From Verrucomicrobiaceae bacterium (GTDB lineage: Bacteria > Verrucomicrobiota > Verrucomicrobiia > Verrucomicrobiales > Verrucomicrobiaceae), in the NCBI GenBank assembly GCA_947458455.1, contig CANGYJ010000010.1, positions 117,832 to 181,831 on the forward strand: 64,000 nt of DNA, read 5' to 3'. The notes below the pieces were generated by a model. That model ran no database searches. It saw only the letters and a program-made list of their open reading frames with translations, and had not been told where the DNA came from. The position numbers and the translations under genes are program-made. Shown in pieces: positions 17,851 through 26,078 of this stretch; within the stretch, counting starts at the first letter, position 1, and each line of letters opens with the position of its first letter.

Positions 17851-18492
17851 TCAGGCCGTGGGAGCCGGGCTGGTAAGCGGCGGCGGCATCGAGGCACGAG
17901 CCCAAACGCGCCGCATGCATTGCTCGACGGCGGCTTCCAGATGCTGGGAAATCCAGGTTTCAAAGTCAGCCCGGAGAGCAGCCACCTCGGAGGAGGCCCC
18001 TGCGGAGGTACCGCTACGACTTTCGAGGCGCTCCAGACGATCGTTCAAGGCGCTGATGTTCGTGGCGGCGGAGAAGAAATCATTTCGCATCTGGTCCACC
18101 TGCCCGGCAACCTCACGCACTAGGAGCTCCGTTTCCGTCGATACGGCGACGGGAGGCGGCGGTGCATGAAAATGGGTCGTGGGAGCTTGGCCGAGCGACA
18201 GGTAGGGCTGGCCATTGAGCGGCGGAGCCTGCATCTGCGGCCGTGGGGCTGGAAGCGGTGATGGAGCTGCGGCGGGAGGCTGATTTGCCTGAAAATCAAT
18301 CAGCTGAGCCGGTCTAGGAGCGGCCCCAGGGGCACCAAATGCCAAGGTGGCAAAGGCTGGATCCTTCACGGCTCCAGGTTGCTCGACGAGGCCGACGAGC
18401 TCATGAGGTTTCGTGTAAGCACTGCCCATGCCGAGCGCTGCTTCGAGCACCGGAGCGATTCTTTGTGCTGAGAATGAGAAAGCTAAGGGCAT
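17851..18492 (-). CDS. Proline/alanine-rich hypothetical protein
   Basis: 213 aa from ATG (MPLAFSFSAQRIAPVLEAAL); the frame also opens from a TTG nine codons earlier. The N-terminal 60 residues look folded. A low-complexity Pro/Ala/Gln linker follows (about 75-120), then a helical, probably coiled-coil segment containing TETELLVREVAGQVDQMRND and LNDRLERLESRSG, and a tail with AAVEQCMRRVWARAS. No signal peptide, no recognised domain. Position directly upstream of, and in line with, the hybrid kinase suggests a partner or a scaffold, but this is only context. Its promoter should lie in the AT-rich stretch upstream. Confidence 0.75.
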   Translation of the reverse strand: MPLAFSFSAQRIAPVLEAALGMGSAYTKPHELVGLVEQPGAVKDPAFATLAFGAPGAAPRPAQLIDFQANQPPAAAPSPLPAPRPQMQAPPLNGQPYLSLGQAPTTHFHAPPPPVAVSTETELLVREVAGQVDQMRNDFFSAATNISALNDRLERLESRSGTSAGASSEVAALRADFETWISQHLEAAVEQCMRRVWARASMPPPLTSPAPTA

Positions 18493-18782
18493 TTGTTGAA
18501 ATGCAAGGATATCGCACAATTAACATGAGTTATATAAAATTTCCATAATTTTCTAAATTTATTTCAAATATGCGCAGCATTAAATGCTCCCAGGCCTGCT
18601 TTTTTTGACCAAACCGGGCCTTTTGAGGCTTCCAAGCGGTCAAGATGGCAGAACCTTTGAAAAGAGGTGCTAACAAAAATATTGAGCCAAGAGGCCCATG
18701 GCATGATTTTCGGTTCTCTAATCTCCCCCGACTCCGAAACCATCTTGCACCCTCCGGCCAAGTGTCTTAAATCGGGTGCCGC
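18493..18782. other. AT-rich divergent intergenic region (hypothetical / fur)
   Basis: 290 bp with no gene. Bases 18500-18570 are strikingly AT-rich for this window (TTATATAAAATTT and ATTTATTTCAAATATG) and should hold the promoter of the minus-strand 213-aa gene. A perfect 13-bp palindrome AGCATTAAATGCT lies at 18576-18588. The side towards the regulator contains no clear Fur box, so autoregulation cannot be read from it. Confidence 0.5.
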
Positions 18783-19268
18783 ATGATCGAAGATGTCAAA
18801 AAACGCCTGGATGCCTATCTCGCCCAACAAGGGCAGCGGCGGACCAAGCAGCGTGATGTCATCATCGAGGCTGCTTTTGCCACGGACGACCATTTTAACG
18901 CCGAGGAGCTCCTCGACAAGGTGCGCAAGATCGACCGCACCGTCTCCCGGGCCACGGTTTATCGCACCATCACCCTGATGCAGGCCTGCGGGGTGCTCCG
19001 CGAGGTGGATCTGGGCCGCGACCAGACCTACTACGACCCGAATTTCCTCGAAAAGCCGCAGCACAACCACCTCATCTGCCTCGATTGCGACCGGGTAGTG
19101 GAGTTTGAGGACGAGCACATCGCCCTGCTGCACGACTGCATCTCCCGCCGCCTCGGTTTCAAACCCCAGCTCAAGAGCATGCGCATCGAGGCCCACTGCG
19201 AGGAACTGGCCCGTGAAGGTGCCTGCCGACATAAAACTGCCCGCGAAGAAGCGGCGCTGAACTCATGA
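18783..19268 (+). CDS. Fur-family metalloregulator
   Basis: 161 aa cytosolic repressor. The N-terminal winged helix (1-85; RRTKQRDVIIEAAF, HFNAEELLDKVR and SRATVYRTITLMQACGVL) recognises DNA. The dimerisation domain carries metal-site residues HNHLICLDCDRVVEFED (HxH plus CxxC) and a C-terminal HCEELAREGACRH. These fit Fur better than PerR or Zur, but the metal cannot be settled from sequence. Start ATG 18783. It converges with cinA, the two stops overlapping by six bases. No iron-uptake gene is nearby. Confidence 0.92.
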   Translation: MIEDVKKRLDAYLAQQGQRRTKQRDVIIEAAFATDDHFNAEELLDKVRKIDRTVSRATVYRTITLMQACGVLREVDLGRDQTYYDPNFLEKPQHNHLICLDCDRVVEFEDEHIALLHDCISRRLGFKPQLKSMRIEAHCEELAREGACRHKTAREEAALNS

Positions 19269-20516
19269 CCTCGGCGTGAGGCCGCGCAGCCTCCGGCGGA
19301 GCAAATCGAGCGCCGCCTGGGAGGTCAGCAGCTTGAAGCGATCCCGCGCACCAGGGTAAAAACGCTTCAAAGTCCATGTCTCGCCCGCTTTGGACGCCAG
19401 GCCGATCCACACCGTGCCCACCGGCTTTTCCGGGGTGCCACCACTGGGGCCAGCGATTCCTGTAACGGAAAGAGCGTAATCCGCACCGCTCACCGACAGC
19501 GCACCTTCAGCCATCGCCCGGGCGACTTCCTCGCTCACCGCGCCGTGTTTCTCGAAAAGCTCCGCCGGCACGCCGAGGTGCTGCTGCTTGGCCTCGTTCG
19601 CGTAAGTCACCCAGCCGTGGCCAAAAACCTTCGAGGAGCCGCTCACATCGGTGATCCGGCTGGCGATGGTGCCACCCGTACAGGATTCCGCCGTGGCCAT
19701 CCACTCGCCGCGATCGGCCAAAAGCTGGACGATGACCTCCTCGATGACCCGGCGATCCTCCGAGACGATGCAATCGCCAAAAGCTCCACGCACAATGCCC
19801 GCGGCCGCGTCCACCGCCGTCTGAGTGCCGGCGAGACGCACATCGACATCCCCTTTTCTGATGCAGTAGCCCAGATCGAGGCCCGGAACGGCCTCCAGCT
19901 CCTTCTCCACCGCCTCGACGATGTCCGACTCGCCGATGCCGGTGACCTTGAGATAGAGCACGCGACGCGACGCCCCATCTGGCAGCCACTCTCGCAGGCG
20001 TGGCTCCACCTCGTTCTCGACCATCGGCTTCAGCTCACGAGGCGGACCCGGCAGGAGGAAGATGTGGGCATTCCAGCCCAACGGCTCGCCCAGCGAAGCC
20101 GGGAAATACAGGCCGGGGGCCGTGCCAAAGGGGTTCGCCATCACGCTCGCCCCCTTCGGCACCATCGCCTGGCGCTTGGTGGCATCGTTCACGGCTTTGT
20201 TCCGTTTCGCAAAGTAGGTCGTGAGGTGCTCCAACACGCCTTCATTGAGCTCCATCGGCAGGCTGAGAAGCTCAGCGGTCGATTCACGGGTGAGATCATC
20301 ATTCGTCGGCCCCAGGCCGCCGGAGACCAGCACCACGTCCGACCTTTGCGCTGCCTCCGCAATCGCCACGCGAATGATCGCGCCATCCGGCACGATGGTC
20401 TGCCGCGTCACTTGGATGCCCAGCGCCGCCAGACGCTGGCCGATCCACGCTGCGTTCGTATTCACCGTGTCCCCGAGGAGGAGTTCTGTGCCAGTATTAA
20501 CAAGTTCGACTCTCAT
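19263..20516 (-). CDS. cinA: CinA: competence/damage-inducible protein, NMN deamidase
   Basis: 417 aa, the standard two-domain CinA. The N-terminal MoCF-like (COG1058) domain carries NTGTELLLGDTVNTNAAWIG, VLVSGGLGPTNDDLTRE and LLPGPPRELKPMVE. The C-terminal PncC domain (about 255-415) carries TAESCTGGTIASRITDVSGSS and SVTGIAGPSGGTPEKPVGTV. The C-terminal domain deamidates nicotinamide mononucleotide in pyridine-nucleotide salvage; the N-terminal domain is linked to ADP-ribose hydrolysis in some homologues. It is transcribed away from the two-ATPase module, about 146 bp from its first ATG. Confidence 0.96.
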   Translation of the reverse strand: MRVELVNTGTELLLGDTVNTNAAWIGQRLAALGIQVTRQTIVPDGAIIRVAIAEAAQRSDVVLVSGGLGPTNDDLTRESTAELLSLPMELNEGVLEHLTTYFAKRNKAVNDATKRQAMVPKGASVMANPFGTAPGLYFPASLGEPLGWNAHIFLLPGPPRELKPMVENEVEPRLREWLPDGASRRVLYLKVTGIGESDIVEAVEKELEAVPGLDLGYCIRKGDVDVRLAGTQTAVDAAAGIVRGAFGDCIVSEDRRVIEEVIVQLLADRGEWMATAESCTGGTIASRITDVSGSSKVFGHGWVTYANEAKQQHLGVPAELFEKHGAVSEEVARAMAEGALSVSGADYALSVTGIAGPSGGTPEKPVGTVWIGLASKAGETWTLKRFYPGARDRFKLLTSQAALDLLRRRLRGLTPRS

Positions 20517-20614
20517 GTGCCGCCTCCTATAAACGCAACCCGAGCACTTTCACGGCAAAATCTAGCGTCAGCAGACATTGAATACAAAGCAGTGCCACAA
20601 TGCGCCCTGAAAAG

Positions 20615-20648
20615 GCCAACAAATTTGTTGCACAACATATTTGTTGGC
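20615..20648. promoter_or_regulatory. 34-bp operator-like dyad overlapping a candidate promoter
   Basis: A nearly perfect palindrome with outer arms GCCAACAAAT and ATTTGTTGGC, made of four CAACA/TGTTG half-sites. Bases 20617-20630 (CAACAAATTTGTTG) are a perfect 14-bp palindrome and 20633-20646 a near-perfect second one, with centres 16 bp apart. A weak sigma-70-like pair can be drawn through it (TTGTTG at 20625, TATTGT at 20649, 18-bp spacer), which would start RNA almost at the ATG at 20663. This suggests tight repression of the downstream ATPase genes. The binding protein is unknown; the promoter assignment is inference. Confidence 0.6.
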
Positions 20649-20662
20649 TATTGTCCGTATCC

Positions 20663-21922
20663 ATGAGCCAGCCGAAACGCATCTCATCCACCCCAGACTT
20701 CTACGTCGGCTCCGTTGTGCCAGCGGAGGATCTTCGCTTCCGCGATGAGTTCATCCGGGAGTTGTGGGAGTCGATTTTAACTCATCACCTGATCCTGAAG
20801 GCACCTCGCCGCTGCGGGAAAACGAGCGTGATGGAACACCTTCGGGCGACACCGCAACACGGCTACTCGGTCATCTATGAAAACGTACAAGACCTCACTC
20901 ATCCGGCTGACCTGTTCCTAGCGATTTTGGACAACTTTCGCGATCAGCATCCGAACCTCTTTCATTCGCTGGTCAAAGGCTGGGAAACGGTGACTTCGTG
21001 GCTGCCGACACTGGAGGAAGTGGGCTATGGCGGCGTGAAAACGAAGTTCCGGGAGCATGTGAAGGATTATCGCGAACACTGGCGCGAACACGGCGAGGCG
21101 TTGTTCCGGCAGCTGCGTTCGTTGAAACGCCCCATTTTGATCATCGTGGATGAGCTGCCGGACATGCTCATCAACCTCAAGCAGGAGGACCCGAAGCTCC
21201 TGCGTGACTTTCTCTCGTGGTTCCGGGACAAGAGGTGCGATCCGCTGCCAAAGAAGGATAATGTCCGATGGCTGCTGGGTGGCTCGATCAACCTGTCATC
21301 GACACTCGATGGCATTTCGCTGCTGGACCGGATCAACGACCTCAAAGACGTGTCTTTGCCCGACCTCACGGCGCGGCAGATAGAAACTTTTGTCCGCGAC
21401 ATGCTGGAGGCGCGGCACGTCGAGTTTGAACGAAAAGTCCCGTCCAGGCTGCGCGAGTTGCTGGGCCGCCCGATCCCACTTTTCCTGCAAATGCTCACGC
21501 AGGACGTTTTCCGCTCCTGGCGAAACAAGCCCCGCAAACTCAAAAAGGCCGATGTCGAAATTGAGTTTGGCCGATTTGTGACCAGCACCGCCGCGCAGGA
21601 CAAGCTCCAGCACTACTACACGCGCCTGGCCAAGTATTACGAGGAGCCTGCGCTGAGCCAAGCCCATGAAATGTTGAATCATCTCTGCCAGACGGCGGAA
21701 AAAGTCGGCAAGGACGAAGGTGCCAGCCGTGCGACACTGATGCAGATCGCTGAAAGTGCCTATCCGCCGGGTAAATTGCCGCCTGTGCATGAGCGGAAAC
21801 GGCTGTTTCTCCAGCTCATGCGGGATTTGGAGAATGATTTCTATGTGATCGAGATCGCAGAAGGCCGCTACGGCTTTGCCAGCGGCATCATGAAAGCTTG
21901 GTGGAGGAAGCACTATGCTTGA
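20663..21922 (+). CDS. P-loop ATPase, first gene of two-ATPase module
   Basis: 419 aa from ATG (MSQPKRISST); 21 further upstream codons run through the dyad and are rejected. AAA-type ATPase: Walker A APRRCGKT (47-54), Walker B PILIIVDELP (157-166), a sensor-like WLLGGSINLSSTL (203-215) and a lid with LPDLTARQIETF. The C-terminal 100 residues look like a winged helix ending YGFASGIMKAWWRKHY, as in archaeal-type ATPases (ATPase_2/AAA_35-like). No effector or membrane domain is seen. No Shine-Dalgarno is apparent, consistent with a leaderless or nearly leaderless mRNA. Its stop overlaps the next gene by eight bases. Confidence 0.9.
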   Translation: MSQPKRISSTPDFYVGSVVPAEDLRFRDEFIRELWESILTHHLILKAPRRCGKTSVMEHLRATPQHGYSVIYENVQDLTHPADLFLAILDNFRDQHPNLFHSLVKGWETVTSWLPTLEEVGYGGVKTKFREHVKDYREHWREHGEALFRQLRSLKRPILIIVDELPDMLINLKQEDPKLLRDFLSWFRDKRCDPLPKKDNVRWLLGGSINLSSTLDGISLLDRINDLKDVSLPDLTARQIETFVRDMLEARHVEFERKVPSRLRELLGRPIPLFLQMLTQDVFRSWRNKPRKLKKADVEIEFGRFVTSTAAQDKLQHYYTRLAKYYEEPALSQAHEMLNHLCQTAEKVGKDEGASRATLMQIAESAYPPGKLPPVHERKRLFLQLMRDLENDFYVIEIAEGRYGFASGIMKAWWRKHYA

Positions 21923-24422
21923 GAATACTAGCACCTCTCATTTTGGCTTCTACCGCACCGGGCTGATGACGCCGGAGCATCGCCGCTTCGTCACCGTGGG
22001 ACGTCGGCACATGCTTGAGGACGTGATGGATTCGCTTCGGAAGAATGCAGGCCGCACGGCGAAGCATCACTCGCTCTTCATCGGTCTGCGAGGCATGGGA
22101 AAGACGCACCTGCTCTCACTCATTGAGGACGAGATCGCGCACGATGCGGAACTCGCGCAGCACTACCTCGTTGCTCGTTTTCCGGAGGAAAGCTTACGCA
22201 CCTTGTCGTTCGCCGACTTTCTGCTCGGTCTGGTGGAAATCCTCGCCACGAACTGTCCGCACGAACCTGAGTGGCAGCAGCTCCACACGCTTCTGCGCGA
22301 GGAGGAGGACGATGCCAAAATCGTAGATACCCTCGTGTCGGCCATCCGGCAGGCGAACCAGCAGCGCCAGCGCACGCTCGTCATCATGCTGGAAAACATG
22401 GGCGAAGTGTTCACGAAGCAAATCAAAGACAAGCGTGAGATCGCTGCGCTGCGGAAGTTTTTGATGGAGTCGAAAAACGGCTGCCTGCTCATCGGCACGG
22501 CCACGCAGAGCTTTTCCGGCCTCACAAGCGTGGACGAGCCGTTTTACGACTTCTTCGACGTGCAGCACCTGGACCACCTCAGCGAAGACGACGCCACGCA
22601 GCTCGTGCGCCGCACCTTGGAATGGGAAAAACGGGCCGATCTGCTCGCGCAGTGGGAGGAGCTGCATCCGCGCATTCTCGCGCTGTATCGCATGACCGGC
22701 GGCAGTCCGCGCCTGACCGTGATGCTGGCGGATTTGATCGCCAAAGACTCTGTAATTGAGGTGAAGGAGCAGTTCCGCATCCTCATAGATCGCATCACGC
22801 CCTTCTTCCAGGACCGGCTAAAGGCCATCAGCGGCTCGCAGGAGTGCGCCGTGCTCGAAACGATGGCCACCATGCGTGATCAGGACAAAACGCCCGCCAG
22901 CATCGCCAAACGCATGCGCATGAAGGCCTCACAGGTGTCCACTTTGCTCGGACGCCTCGCGGATCAGCGGCTGGTACGCTCCAGCCCGCATCCGCAGGAT
23001 AAGCGTGTGCGCCGCTACACGATCAGCGAAGGGCTTTTCGACCTCTGGCTCTGCATGAACGTCTCCCGTGGAGCACGCGAGCGGCAGCCCTTCCTGCTCG
23101 ACTTCTTCGCCACTTTTTATCCCAGTTACCTAGCCCGGGAAAAGAAGCGTGCCGAACTGCTGGAGGATACTGGGAAGCAGGAAAAACGAGCCAACGCCCT
23201 CGCCGCGCTCGACACGCTGAGTGAGATCGGCACACCGACGGAACGCGCACGGTCCAAAATGGTCCTCGCGACGGCCTACAGCCGTGGTGGACATGATTAC
23301 GATGCAGAAAACGTGCTTCGGGAAGCCGCGAACGAGCCATTGGACCGCGTAGGCGGCTGGATCGTCCGCAGCGCAACCACAGAGGACTATCCGGACTACC
23401 TGACGGAGATCCAAGACCTCATCACGCTCTGGGATGAGCACCGCAGCGGCAATCTCGAAGCCTTTGTGCGCAAGATGCGCGAGATGGGAGATGGCTTCAC
23501 ACCTTATGCCTACTCAAAAGCCAAACTCGCCTTCTTGGAGGCCCACTTGGACGAAGTTCCTCTGGGCGAGGATCGGGTGCGGCTGCGCTTGAAAATCGGA
23601 GAAATTCACAATGCCTTGGCTCACTGGCAGGATGCCGAGACACAGGTGCGGCTTGCGGTCGAAGAGGCTGAGGCGAGAGCACCTGCACTCTTTTCATGGG
23701 CATTGAATGACCTTGCGGTCCTAATGCAAACCATGAACCGACTGGCTGAAGCCGAGCCACTGATGCGCCGTGTTCTTGAGCTGGATGAAAACAGTTTCGG
23801 CCCGGATCATCCCAAAGTTGCCAGAGATCTTAACAACATTGCGCAACTGCTGAAATCCACGAACAGGGTGAGTGAGGCCGAACCGCTAATGCGCAAAGCG
23901 CTACGGTTAGCTGAAGACAGCCTCGGCCGCGATCATCCTCGTGTTTCCATCCACCTCAACAACCTTGCACAATTGCTGCAAGCCACGAACCGGCTGACCG
24001 AGGCCGAGTCACTGATGTTTCGTGCATTGAATCTGGCAGAAAAGAACCTCGGCCCGAACCATCCAAATGTCGCCAGCTACCTCAACAATTTCGCGTATCT
24101 GCTGCAAGTATCAAACCGGCTGGAGGAGGCTGAGCCGCCCATACGCCGTGCCCTAGCGCTGGATGAAAAGAGCTTCAGTCCGGACCATCCCAACGTCGCC
24201 CGAGATCTCAATAATCTCGCAAAACTGCTGCAAGCTACGAATAGGCTGGAAGAGGCTGAGCCACTCATGCGCCGCAGCATCGTGATCTTGCGACATTTTG
24301 ATCAGGCAGCCGTTTATCCGCACCCTGAACTCACCAAGGTGACGACAAACTACCGGCTCCTCTTGGCCGAAATGGGCAAGAGCCCAGAAGAGATCGAGAG
24401 GACATTTGAATCGTTGAGTTGA
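21915..24422 (+). CDS. STAND-like ATPase with winged helix and TPR repeats
   Basis: 835 aa. Walker A GLRGMGKTH (57-65); a Walker B-like strand LVIMLEN (155-161) lacks the usual Asp-Glu pair; sensor-like LLIGTATQSF (191-200). A winged-helix/MarR-like segment follows (about 308-372; KTPASIAKRMRMKASQVSTL, then VRRYTISEGLFDLW), a helical connector, and at 595-795 five 42-residue kinesin-light-chain-type TPRs with the pattern LNNLAxLLQxTNRLxEAEPL and PDHPxVA. NTPase plus TPR sensor is the STAND layout, used in signalling and phage defence; no toxic effector domain is recognised. GGAGGA precedes its ATG. It overlaps the first ATPase gene, so the two are translationally coupled. Confidence 0.9.
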   Translation: MLENTSTSHFGFYRTGLMTPEHRRFVTVGRRHMLEDVMDSLRKNAGRTAKHHSLFIGLRGMGKTHLLSLIEDEIAHDAELAQHYLVARFPEESLRTLSFADFLLGLVEILATNCPHEPEWQQLHTLLREEEDDAKIVDTLVSAIRQANQQRQRTLVIMLENMGEVFTKQIKDKREIAALRKFLMESKNGCLLIGTATQSFSGLTSVDEPFYDFFDVQHLDHLSEDDATQLVRRTLEWEKRADLLAQWEELHPRILALYRMTGGSPRLTVMLADLIAKDSVIEVKEQFRILIDRITPFFQDRLKAISGSQECAVLETMATMRDQDKTPASIAKRMRMKASQVSTLLGRLADQRLVRSSPHPQDKRVRRYTISEGLFDLWLCMNVSRGARERQPFLLDFFATFYPSYLAREKKRAELLEDTGKQEKRANALAALDTLSEIGTPTERARSKMVLATAYSRGGHDYDAENVLREAANEPLDRVGGWIVRSATTEDYPDYLTEIQDLITLWDEHRSGNLEAFVRKMREMGDGFTPYAYSKAKLAFLEAHLDEVPLGEDRVRLRLKIGEIHNALAHWQDAETQVRLAVEEAEARAPALFSWALNDLAVLMQTMNRLAEAEPLMRRVLELDENSFGPDHPKVARDLNNIAQLLKSTNRVSEAEPLMRKALRLAEDSLGRDHPRVSIHLNNLAQLLQATNRLTEAESLMFRALNLAEKNLGPNHPNVASYLNNFAYLLQVSNRLEEAEPPIRRALALDEKSFSPDHPNVARDLNNLAKLLQATNRLEEAEPLMRRSIVILRHFDQAAVYPHPELTKVTTNYRLLLAEMGKSPEEIERTFESLS
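23700..24293 (+). repeat. 126-bp tandem repeats coding TPRs
   Basis: The 3' part of the large ATPase gene consists of about five 126-bp direct repeats, each coding one 42-residue TPR; phrases such as CTGCTGCAAGCCACGAACCG recur with substitutions. Such arrays can gain or lose units by recombination, changing the sensor surface. Confidence 0.8.
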
Positions 24423-24424
24423 AA

Positions 24425-24454
24425 AAAGGCGGCTGAGTTGCCTCAGCCGCCTTT
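24425..24454. terminator. Bidirectional intrinsic terminator
   Basis: Perfect 13-bp stem AAAGGCGGCTGAG / CTCAGCCGCCTTT with loop TTGC, flanked by an A-run on the left (U-run for the minus transcript). It lies between the stop of the TPR ATPase gene (plus) and the stop of gnd (minus) and can end both transcripts. Confidence 0.85.
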
Positions 24455-24461
24455 CGAGAGA

Positions 24462-24486
24462 TCCAGAACGGGCTAAAGCCCGAACT
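24462..24486. repeat. Short hairpin repeat CGGGCTaaAGCCCG
   Basis: Perfect six-bp stem CGGGCT / AGCCCG with a 2-nt loop (24469-24482), flanked by AGAA and AACTAC. It follows the terminator in the convergent gap before gnd. It belongs in style to the short-loop hairpins at 9053 and 12116. Confidence 0.5.
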
Positions 24487-24493
24487 ACAAACG

Positions 24494-25936
24494 TCAGCCA
24501 ATGACCTCAGGCCATTCCGTGTGGAACATCTGGCCTTCGGGTTTGTCGGTGCGCTCGTAGGTGTGGGCGCCGAAGAAGTCGCGTTGGGCTTGGAGGAGGT
24601 TGGCGGGGAGGCGGGCGGCGCGGTAGCTGTCGTAGTAGCCGAGGGAGGCGCTGAAGGCAGGAACCGGGATGCCGTTGAGGGTGGCGATGCTGACGACTTC
24701 ACGCCAGTTTTGCTGGGTCTTGCTGAGCACGTCTTTGAAGAACGGATCGAGCATGAGATTGGCCAGATTGGCGTTGGTGCGGTAGGCGTCGGTGATGCGA
24801 TTCAGGAAGCGGGCGCGGATGATGCAACCGCCACGCCAGATGGCGGCGATGCGACCGAGGTCGAGCTTCCAGTCCTTCTTGGCACCCATGGTCTGGATGA
24901 GGTCGAGACCTTGGGCGTAGCTGATGATCTTGGAAGCGTAGAGGGCGTCGTGGACCTTTTTGACCAGTTCCTTCTTGTCGGTGGTGATGTTGACGGCCGG
25001 GCCGGTGAGCTGGGTGCTGGCGGCGACACGCTGCTTCTTCTGGCTGGAAAGGATGCGGGCCTCGACGGCGGCGTTGATGGTGCTGATGACGACGGCGTTT
25101 TCGGCGGCGTTGAGCAGGGTCCACTGGCCGGTGCCTTTCTGGCCGGCTTTATCGACGATGAGTTCGACGACGGGCTTGCCGGTTTCGGGGTCTTTTTGCT
25201 CCAAAGCCTTGCCGGAGATCTGGATGAGGTAGCTGAGGAGGTCGCCCTCGTTCCACTCGTTGAAGATAGCGGCCATCTCGTCGGTGGTGAAGCCAGCGTG
25301 CTTGAAGATGTTGTAGGCTTCGCAGATGAGCTGCATGTCGCCGTATTCGATGCCGTTGTGGATCATCTTCACGTAGTGACCGGCACCGCCGGGGCCGATG
25401 TGGATGACGCAGGGCTCGCCATCGACCTTCGCGGCGATGGATTCAAAGATGGGCTTCATCACTTCCCAAGTGGAAGCCGGGCCGCCGGGCATGATGGAGG
25501 GGCCTTTGCGGGCACCTTCTTCACCGCCGGAGACGCCGGCGCCGATGAAGCGGAGGCCTTTCTCGGCGAGGTAGGCGTCGCGACGCTCGGTGGTCTGGTA
25601 GAAGCTGTTGCCGCCGTCGATAACGATGTCGTCTTTATCCAGCAAAGGAATGAGCTGCTCGATCACGGCGTCCACGGCATCGCGGTCAGTGTCCTTCACG
25701 GCGGTGGATTTCACCATGATGTGGATTTTGCGCGGGGTGGCCAGGCTCTGGACAAATTCTTCCAGGGTGTGGGCACCGACGAGGGCTTTGCCGGGGTGTT
25801 TGGCGATGAATTCATCCGTCACGCTGGTGGTGCGGTTGAAGACACTGACCTGAAAGCCGCGGCTTTCGACGTTGAGAACGAGGTTTTGGCCCATCACAGC
25901 GAGGCCGATCAATCCGAAGTCACTTTTTTTGCTCAT
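24494..25936 (-). CDS. gnd: 6-phosphogluconate dehydrogenase, decarboxylating
   Basis: 480 aa, the long (dimeric) type. Converts 6-phosphogluconate to ribulose-5-phosphate with NADPH formation in the oxidative pentose phosphate pathway. Seen: Rossmann GLIGLAVMGQNLVLNVESRG, VIDGGNSFYQTTERR, GAGVSGGEEGARKGPSIMPG and GPGGAGHYVKMIHNGIEYGD with the catalytic Lys, Asn and Glu. The long helical C-terminal domain has KGTGQWTLLNA and RGGCIIRARFL. Start ATG 25936. Single transcription unit between a bidirectional terminator and the divergent trpA. Confidence 0.97.
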   Translation of the reverse strand: MSKKSDFGLIGLAVMGQNLVLNVESRGFQVSVFNRTTSVTDEFIAKHPGKALVGAHTLEEFVQSLATPRKIHIMVKSTAVKDTDRDAVDAVIEQLIPLLDKDDIVIDGGNSFYQTTERRDAYLAEKGLRFIGAGVSGGEEGARKGPSIMPGGPASTWEVMKPIFESIAAKVDGEPCVIHIGPGGAGHYVKMIHNGIEYGDMQLICEAYNIFKHAGFTTDEMAAIFNEWNEGDLLSYLIQISGKALEQKDPETGKPVVELIVDKAGQKGTGQWTLLNAAENAVVISTINAAVEARILSSQKKQRVAASTQLTGPAVNITTDKKELVKKVHDALYASKIISYAQGLDLIQTMGAKKDWKLDLGRIAAIWRGGCIIRARFLNRITDAYRTNANLANLMLDPFFKDVLSKTQQNWREVVSIATLNGIPVPAFSASLGYYDSYRAARLPANLLQAQRDFFGAHTYERTDKPEGQMFHTEWPEVIG

Positions 25937-26078
25937 AATTTAGGGGCTGCGTCCATACCTGCCCGCCCTGCCTTGGCAAAGGGGATTTTGTTCATGGGCG
26001 GCATGAGGGGCGTCGATGGGCAGCCCGCGTGGCTCTCGGCTCGACATCGGGCGATCCCCATGCTAAACGGCCTGCCTC

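Noticed and set aside
18493-18782. Fur box upstream of the Fur-family gene
   Set aside because: AT-rich pieces are present, but none matches the GATAAT-type hexamer arrangement.
23700-24293. Regular 126-bp repeats as a CRISPR-like array
   Set aside because: They are in-frame coding repeats for TPRs, without unique spacers.
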